A stretch of DNA of 19,653 nt from an uncultured Caryophanales bacterium (GTDB lineage: Bacteria > Bacillota_I > Bacilli_A > RFN20 > CAG-826), in contig CAMVBL010000017.1 of NCBI GenBank assembly GCA_947165725.1, positions 1 to 19,653 of the forward strand. The letters run 5' to 3'. The number at the start of each line of letters is the position of its first letter. The stretch's first letter is position 1. Below, piece after piece: positions 15,381-19,653 of this stretch. The notes beneath the pieces are model-generated. The model saw only the letters and a list, made by a program, of their open reading frames with translations, was not told the origin of the DNA and did no database searches. Position numbers and translations under genes: made by a program.

Positions 15381-15751
15381 GAATTTTAAGAGATGAATGG
15401 GACATGAAAGGTGCTGCAATTACTGACTGTAGTGTTAGCGCAACATACATGCATAACGCAATGGGCGTTCTCGCTGGACAAGATTTATGGGATGGAAACG
15501 GCACAAGCTTATTAGCAAATCATGGCGATAATCCTGCAATTGTCCATTGTTGTCAACAAGCTACGAAACATATCGCATATTCAATTGCTCATTCACGTGC
15601 AATGAATATCGGTAATGCAACAATTCAACTTGTCACCCCTTGGTATATGATTGTTATTTATTCACTTATTGGTGTATTTGGAGTTGGAACATTAGCAATG
15701 TTGGCATTCTTAATTATTCCAATTCTAAAAAAGAAAAAAAGCATAATTTAG
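15377..15751 (+). pseudogene. 3' remnant of a GH3 glycoside hydrolase gene
   Basis: An open frame from 15377 encodes AGILRDEWDMKGAAITDCS, the GH3 nucleophile region (Asp in ITDCS, 15425-15427), and runs to TAG at 15751. It ends with a transmembrane helix (about IVIYSLIGVFGVGTLAMLAF) and a Lys tail. It aligns with the last about 120 residues of the intact GH3 gene downstream (EWGFTGCSVTDSS; HAMNAGNAKIVLVTP against RAMNIGNATIQLVTP). It is a divergent paralogue, not a recent copy. The first about 860 codons are missing, and the break is fused to the repeat carrying the gene B terminator. An internal ATG (15404) exists, but no functional domain would be made. Confidence 0.85.
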
Positions 15752-15781
15752 CAAACTTTCCCTTTAGTTTGCTGATTATTT
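15751..15781 (+). terminator. Terminator-like hairpin after the GH3 remnant
   Basis: GCAAACT (15751-15757) pairs perfectly with AGTTTGC (15766-15772), and the weak T-rich tail TGATTATTT follows. Confidence 0.5.
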
Positions 15782-15798
15782 CCGGGCTAAAAGATTTG

Positions 15799-16120
15799 GT
15801 CTCAATGAAATCTAGGGTGGTATTCCTACAAGGGATATCACCTTTGATTCTTATAAGCTAAAATTAACATTATTCTTCTTCTAAATCTTTCAAAGTTTCT
15901 GTAACCATAAGCTACGTTTATTACCCTTTGAATGTGAGAATTATTGTTCTCAGCAATTGCGTTAGAAAAACGTCTACCAGATTGGTTTCTAGCTAGTCCA
16001 TTTATGATTCCAACTTTCCATCTTTGATTATAGAGGTCTTTTCTTATTTGAAAGTTCTAAAACTATGAAATCTCGAGTGGAGCAGTAAGTTCTTCATCCC
16101 ACTCTAGATTTCATAGAACC
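15799..16120. mobile_element. ISL3-family insertion sequence remnant with 8-bp target duplication
   Basis: The left end GTCTCAATGAAATCTAGGG (from 15799) and the right end, reverse complement GGTTCTATGAAATCTAGAG (16120 inward), are inverted repeats. They are flanked by the direct repeat AAGATTTG at 15791-15798 and 16121-16128. An 8-bp duplication and ends beginning GGYTCT fit the ISL3 family. Only about 320 bp remain, including the 3' end of a transposase on the - strand. A further inverted end-like copy (CTATGAAATCTCGAGTGG, 16063-16080) faces the right end over a 17-nt loop, consistent with internal deletion or rearrangement. A hairpin near 15817-15843 may be the transposase terminator. Confidence 0.8.
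15838..16056 (-). pseudogene. ISL3-type transposase, C-terminal fragment
   Basis: Reading the - strand, about 72 codons end at TGA (15838-15840). They encode NGLARNQSGRRFSNAIAENN, then INVAYGYRNFERFRRRIML. The E-N-N-x-x-(I/K) ... AYGYRNFERFR pattern is the C-terminal end of the DDE transposase of ISL3 elements, where the final catalytic Glu lies in the (F/A)xExxNN motif. The frame is closed upstream by a TAG, and no start remains. It cannot transpose alone. Confidence 0.8.
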
Positions 16121-16287
16121 AAGATTTGATTCCCTTTGCTTTTAACCCATTTTATTTGCAATTTATTCAACTCATGGCAAATATAAAATCACAAAAATAG
16201 CAAGAATACGTTGTAATTTTATTAAATTATTCTATTTCATGCCTCTAATTAATTATATTTGAGATAAAATTGATTGGAGGTTTTATT

Positions 16288-19239
16288 ATGAAAAAGAAGT
16301 TATTTTTAATTTTAGGAATTGTATCCGCTGTCTTTGCTATAGCATGTAGTATTGGCACTTCAATTGCATATAAATATGACACAACTTTTAATGCGTATTT
16401 TAATATTGAAACGCAAAAAGTTGTGCCAGATGAAAATGCTAAGATTTATTATTGGACAGAATTTAATAGCACAGAAGAATTTAAGAAAGAATCCTTAAAA
16501 ACTTGTGAAGAAGTTGAAGGGGAAGGTGCAGTTTTATTGATGAACAAAAATAACACTCTCCCTTTAAGCAAAAATACAAAATTTTCTTTATTTAGTATTT
16601 CTGCTGCAAATCCAGTTTATGTATCAAGTGGATCTGCAAAAGTCAGTGAAAACGTATCTTTATTCTCAGCATTAGAAGAATCTTTTGAAACTGGTTGCGT
16701 TAATAGCGAACTTTGGAAACTATACAAAACTTCTAATTACCGCAGAGAAGTAACAAGCATTAGTGATGCCACAATTACTGATTACAAAATCAATGAAATG
16801 CCATGGTCAAAATACACCACAAAAGTAGTTGATTCTTTTGCTAATTATGGTGATTGTGCCTTAGTTATGCTTTCTAGATATGGTGGAGAAGGTGTTGATG
16901 TTCCTTATGGAATTGATGAACTTAAAGATTACATGACTGATGGTGACTACTTAAAATTAAATAAAGAAGAAGTTGAACTTTTAGATAATGTAAATCGTTT
17001 AAAACAAAATGGAACTTTCAAAAAAATCGTTATTTTATTGAATTGTGCAAACACTCTTCAATTAGATTTTTTAAATAATTATGATGTCGATGCAGTTTTG
17101 CATATTGGTTTACCTGGAGAAACAGGAATTAATGCAGTTGCTGATATTTTATCAGGAGAAGTAGTACCTTCTGGTCGACTCACAGACACATATTTATATG
17201 ACAACCATAGCGCACCAGCAATGGTAAATTTTGGAACATTTTCATACACAAATAAAGATGAATATGACACTGGTTGGGCAAGAAATAACGACAATACATC
17301 AGGAATTGCAAAATGTAATGAAAAATATATTGCTTATCAAGAAGGTATCTATGTAGGTTATCGTTATTATGAAACTAGATATGAAGATTTTGTATTATCT
17401 AGCGGAAATGCAGGGAATTTTGAATATAACAAATGTGTTGCATATCCATTTGGATTTGGATTAAGCTACACTGATTTTGAATATTCTAATTTTAAAGTAA
17501 ACGAAAATGAAAATAGTTTTGATATAAGTGTGGATGTCAAAAACACTGGTAAAATTGATGCAAAACATACAGTTCAAATTTATTATCAATCACCATACAC
17601 ACAATACGATAAAACTTATTTAGTTGAAAAAGCTGCAGTAGAAATTTGCGGATTTGATAAAAAAGAAATTAGAGCAGGAGCTACTACAAATTATAAAATA
17701 ACAGTAAATAAAGAAGATTTAACTTCCTATGATGCAAACAATGCAAAAACATACATTCTTGAAGATGGAGATTATTATTTTACAGTTGGAAAGAATGCCC
17801 ATGATGGAGTAAATAACATTTTAGAAGCTAAAAAAATAGACAATAAATTCTCAGTTGATTCGAATAAGATGAGTCAAAGTGGAGACGCCAAGCTCACTTA
17901 TAAATGGCAAAATACAAAATTTGATAAAGAAACATACTCAAAATCAGCAAAAAGTGGTGTGGCAATTACAAACCAATTTGACAATGCTGATATTAATAAA
18001 TATGAAGGCACTAGTGATCAAAAAATCACATATTTAAGTAGAAACGATTGGGTTGGAACATATCCAAAAGAAAATGTTAAATTGAAAATAACTTCTAAAA
18101 TGTGGAGTGATGGATTAACAAATTTAGAATCGGAAAGAAATGAACTTGTAAATCAATATATTGAAAAATATGGAAATAAAGAAGCTCCAAAAAATAGCGA
18201 TAAATCCTACTCAATTATTGATTTTGTTGATATTCCTTATGATGATCCAAGATGGGATGAATTGGTATCGACTCTTGATTTTGATACTTGCACAAACATA
18301 ATTTATAACGGTTTTTATCAAACTGCCGCAGTGGAATCAATCAATTTGATGGGAACATCTCAAACTGATGGACCTTCAGGATTATCAAAACCAATTAAAG
18401 ATGGATTTAAAGGAACTAATTTCCCTTCAGAAGGTATTATTTCTTCAACTTTCAATAAAGATTTAGTTTATAGAGTTGGACAAATGATTGGAGAGGATAT
18501 TTTCCGTTCAGCAAATTCAACTATTCAAACCGGACTTTATGCTCCTGGAGCAAATATTCATAGAACACCATATTCTGGTAGAAATCCTGAATATTTCTCT
18601 GAAGATGGATTTATTTCTGGCATTTTTGCTTGGGAATATGTTCGTGGAATTCAAAATAAAGGTGGAAACGCTTATATTAAACACTTCGCTTTAAATGACC
18701 AAGAATATGGACGTTATGGTTTATCAGTATTTTTCAATGAGCAATCCGCAAGAGAAATTTATCTCAAGGGATTTGAAACTCCACTTAAAAATGGATGCCG
18801 CTGTGTTATGACTTCTTTCTCAAGATTAGGAGTTGTCTGGACAGGATCTCATTATGGTCTCATGAACAATCTTTTGAAACAAGAATGGGGCTTTACAGGC
18901 TGTTCTGTTACAGATTCTTCAAATAATGCAAAATGGATGGATGTTCGTCTTGGCGTTTTGTGTGGTCAAGATACTTGGCTTGGAGCAGCTGGCTACAAGA
19001 ATTTAGAAAAAAATAAAAATGATAACGCAATGATTAATGCGGTTCGTCAAGCTGCAAAAGATGTTATTTATTCAGTTTCCCAAACTCATGCAATGAATGC
19101 TGGAAATGCAAAAATTGTTTTAGTTACTCCAATTTGGAAAATCGGATTTATTGGAATTAGTGCTATATTTAGTGTTTTTGCAATCACTAGTTTTGCCTTA
19201 TGTTTTGTAGGCTCAAGGAGGAAAAAACATAAAAACTAA
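16288..19239 (+). CDS. GH3 beta-glycosidase, domain-permuted, membrane-anchored at both ends
   Basis: The start at ATG 16288 has the Shine-Dalgarno TGGAGG at 16275-16280; an in-frame TTG at 16270 is unlikely. The product is about 983 residues. A hydrophobic N-terminal helix (about 4-28) acts as signal anchor. The GH3 alpha/beta sandwich domain comes first (GAVLLMNKNNTLPLS at about 78; GLPGETGINAVADIL and VPSGRLTDTY at about 274-301; PFGFGLSYTDFEYS at about 388). A fibronectin-III-like domain (about 400-510) follows, and the TIM barrel comes last (TDGPSGL, YIKHFALNDQEYGRYG, nucleophile D876 in CSVTDSS). This permuted order is known from Ruminococcus and Butyrivibrio glucosidases. A C-terminal helix (about 951-973) and SRRKKHKN tail suggest the catalytic part is held outside, between two anchors. 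GH3 enzymes hydrolyse beta-glucosides, xylosides or N-acetylglucosaminides; substrate cannot be told here. Its last codons and stop lie on the junction with the right 140-bp repeat. Confidence 0.88.
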   Translation: MKKKLFLILGIVSAVFAIACSIGTSIAYKYDTTFNAYFNIETQKVVPDENAKIYYWTEFNSTEEFKKESLKTCEEVEGEGAVLLMNKNNTLPLSKNTKFSLFSISAANPVYVSSGSAKVSENVSLFSALEESFETGCVNSELWKLYKTSNYRREVTSISDATITDYKINEMPWSKYTTKVVDSFANYGDCALVMLSRYGGEGVDVPYGIDELKDYMTDGDYLKLNKEEVELLDNVNRLKQNGTFKKIVILLNCANTLQLDFLNNYDVDAVLHIGLPGETGINAVADILSGEVVPSGRLTDTYLYDNHSAPAMVNFGTFSYTNKDEYDTGWARNNDNTSGIAKCNEKYIAYQEGIYVGYRYYETRYEDFVLSSGNAGNFEYNKCVAYPFGFGLSYTDFEYSNFKVNENENSFDISVDVKNTGKIDAKHTVQIYYQSPYTQYDKTYLVEKAAVEICGFDKKEIRAGATTNYKITVNKEDLTSYDANNAKTYILEDGDYYFTVGKNAHDGVNNILEAKKIDNKFSVDSNKMSQSGDAKLTYKWQNTKFDKETYSKSAKSGVAITNQFDNADINKYEGTSDQKITYLSRNDWVGTYPKENVKLKITSKMWSDGLTNLESERNELVNQYIEKYGNKEAPKNSDKSYSIIDFVDIPYDDPRWDELVSTLDFDTCTNIIYNGFYQTAAVESINLMGTSQTDGPSGLSKPIKDGFKGTNFPSEGIISSTFNKDLVYRVGQMIGEDIFRSANSTIQTGLYAPGANIHRTPYSGRNPEYFSEDGFISGIFAWEYVRGIQNKGGNAYIKHFALNDQEYGRYGLSVFFNEQSAREIYLKGFETPLKNGCRCVMTSFSRLGVVWTGSHYGLMNNLLKQEWGFTGCSVTDSSNNAKWMDVRLGVLCGQDTWLGAAGYKNLEKNKNDNAMINAVRQAAKDVIYSVSQTHAMNAGNAKIVLVTPIWKIGFIGISAIFSVFAITSFALCFVGSRRKKHKN

Positions 19240-19352
19240 CTATTAAATTAGCTATTCAAGAGCTTCCAGATGGTAAAAACAAATTCATTTTGAGAAGAGA
19301 GTACAATTTGGAAGATAAAGCTCCTAAAGAGTGAGAAGTTAATGAGAAATAG
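19231..19352 (+). pseudogene. 3' fragment of small gene B (duplicate)
   Basis: This fragment keeps the last about 40 codons of gene B in intact frame, including TGA at 19332-19334 and the TAG at 19350-19352, but has no 5' half. It is joined directly to the GH3 3' end; the repeat's first bases supply the GH3 stop codon TAA (19237-19239). Confidence 0.85.
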
Positions 19353-19370
19353 AGCTGCCTGCCTGGGCGG
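19231..19370 (+). repeat. 140-bp direct repeat, right copy
   Basis: This copy matches 15241-15380 with 5 mismatches at an offset of 3990 bp. It carries the complete, uninterrupted terminator, so it is probably the ancestral 3' end of gene B. Confidence 0.95.
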
Positions 19371-19376
19371 CTTTTT
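19354..19376 (+). terminator. Intrinsic terminator of gene B (GGGCGGC-armed)
   Basis: GCTGCC (19354-19359) pairs with GGCGGC (19366-19371), with one G-T pair, and TTTTT follows. The 3' arm is of the same type as the terminators at 8580, 11291 and 14489. Confidence 0.8.
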
Positions 19377-19539
19377 ATTAGCTTTAATACATAGTATTAG
19401 TATTTTGCTTAGGTAGGGCGGTTTCGTGCGACACGGCTTGTGTATGGCTTGCTATTTTGAGCTTTGGTGGTTGAGCTTGAGATTTTTGCAAAGATTTTTG
19501 TCTATTTTTTAAACATTGGGGCTGGGCGGTTACATCACC
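19377..19539. other. G/T-rich block before R4, no gene seen
   Basis: G and T dominate the + strand (GGCTTGTGTATGGCTTGC, GAGCTTTGGTGGTTGAGC). GGGCGGT occurs at 19416-19422 and 19524-19530. Composition and position (terminator, G/T block, R repeat) repeat the arrangement at 8580-8970. Confidence 0.4.
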
Positions 19540-19653
19540 TGTAATAATCTAATTTCAATTATTCTCAATAATTAACTTTAGATACATTACACAACAATTA
19601 ATCACAACAACAAAACACAAATTAAGATCTATCTAACCCATAGATCTTTTTTA
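19540..19653 (+). repeat. Non-coding repeat family R, copy R4 (cut by window end)
   Basis: The copy starts TGTAATAATCTAA (19540-19552). The A/C tract ACAACAACAAAACACAAATT and the hairpin AGATCTA (19625-19631) / TAGATCT (19641-19647) are almost identical to R3. It ends in the T-run at the window edge. Confidence 0.8.

Noticed and set aside
16270..16287. TTG start for the GH3 gene at 16270
   Set aside because: The Shine-Dalgarno TGGAGG lies after this codon and is spaced for the ATG at 16288, which begins a normal signal anchor.
8917..19653. R hairpins as CRISPR repeats
   Set aside because: The copies are kilobases apart with no regular spacers; they are dispersed repeats.

Overview
The window comes from an AT-rich, low-GC Gram-positive bacterium, most like an uncultured Bacilli/Erysipelotrichia or a Mollicutes-related gut lineage. 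The left end carries the conserved Firmicutes order mfd - rqcP(yabO) - tilS - ftsH - dusB - lysS, followed by the rpsF - ssb - rpsR operon. The core genes use the standard code. About 39 Trp codons across the core and large accessory genes are all TGG, and nearly all genes stop with TAA or TAG; only tilS and the short zinc-ribbon ORF stop at TGA.

Layout. (1) 1-8455: housekeeping genes on the + strand, with recognisable promoters before ftsH, lysS and rpsF, intrinsic terminators after ftsH and lysS, and a structured rpsF leader. (2) 8456-9215: a breakpoint-like intergenic stretch with a short C-terminal coding remnant, a terminator, a G/T-rich block and the first copy (R1) of a non-coding repeat family. 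(3) 9216-13084: two large genes with lipoprotein signal peptides. The first is a secreted multi-OB-fold lipoprotein. The second joins a lipoprotein N-terminus to what looks like a cytoplasmic polymerase- or replication-like protein. (4) 13085-14583: 1.5 kb without a credible gene, holding repeat copies R2 and R3, two C/A-rich blocks, and decayed copies of the promoter used by the next gene. (5) 14584-15362: a small zinc-ribbon ORF that looks frameshifted, and two paralogous small genes interrupted by in-frame TGA codons at apparent Trp positions. (6) 15241-19370: a segment bracketed by a 140-bp direct repeat. It holds the 3' remnant of one GH3 glycosidase gene, an ISL3-type IS remnant with an 8-bp target duplication, and an intact, domain-permuted, doubly membrane-anchored GH3 gene. 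(7) 19354-19653: a terminator, another G/T-rich block and repeat copy R4, cut by the window end.

How it fits together. The left third is ordinary translation, tRNA-maturation, proteolysis and repair machinery. The right part is an accessory, recombination-worn array. Small genes, GGGCGG-armed terminators, strand-skewed filler and the R repeat recur in similar order, and the GH3 segment seems to have been inserted into one small gene with duplication of its 3' end. The most unusual signals are the paired TGA/TGG Trp positions in the small paralogues, the four-copy R repeat, and the lipoprotein/polymerase-like fusion. No integrase, CRISPR array, tRNA or rRNA was seen.
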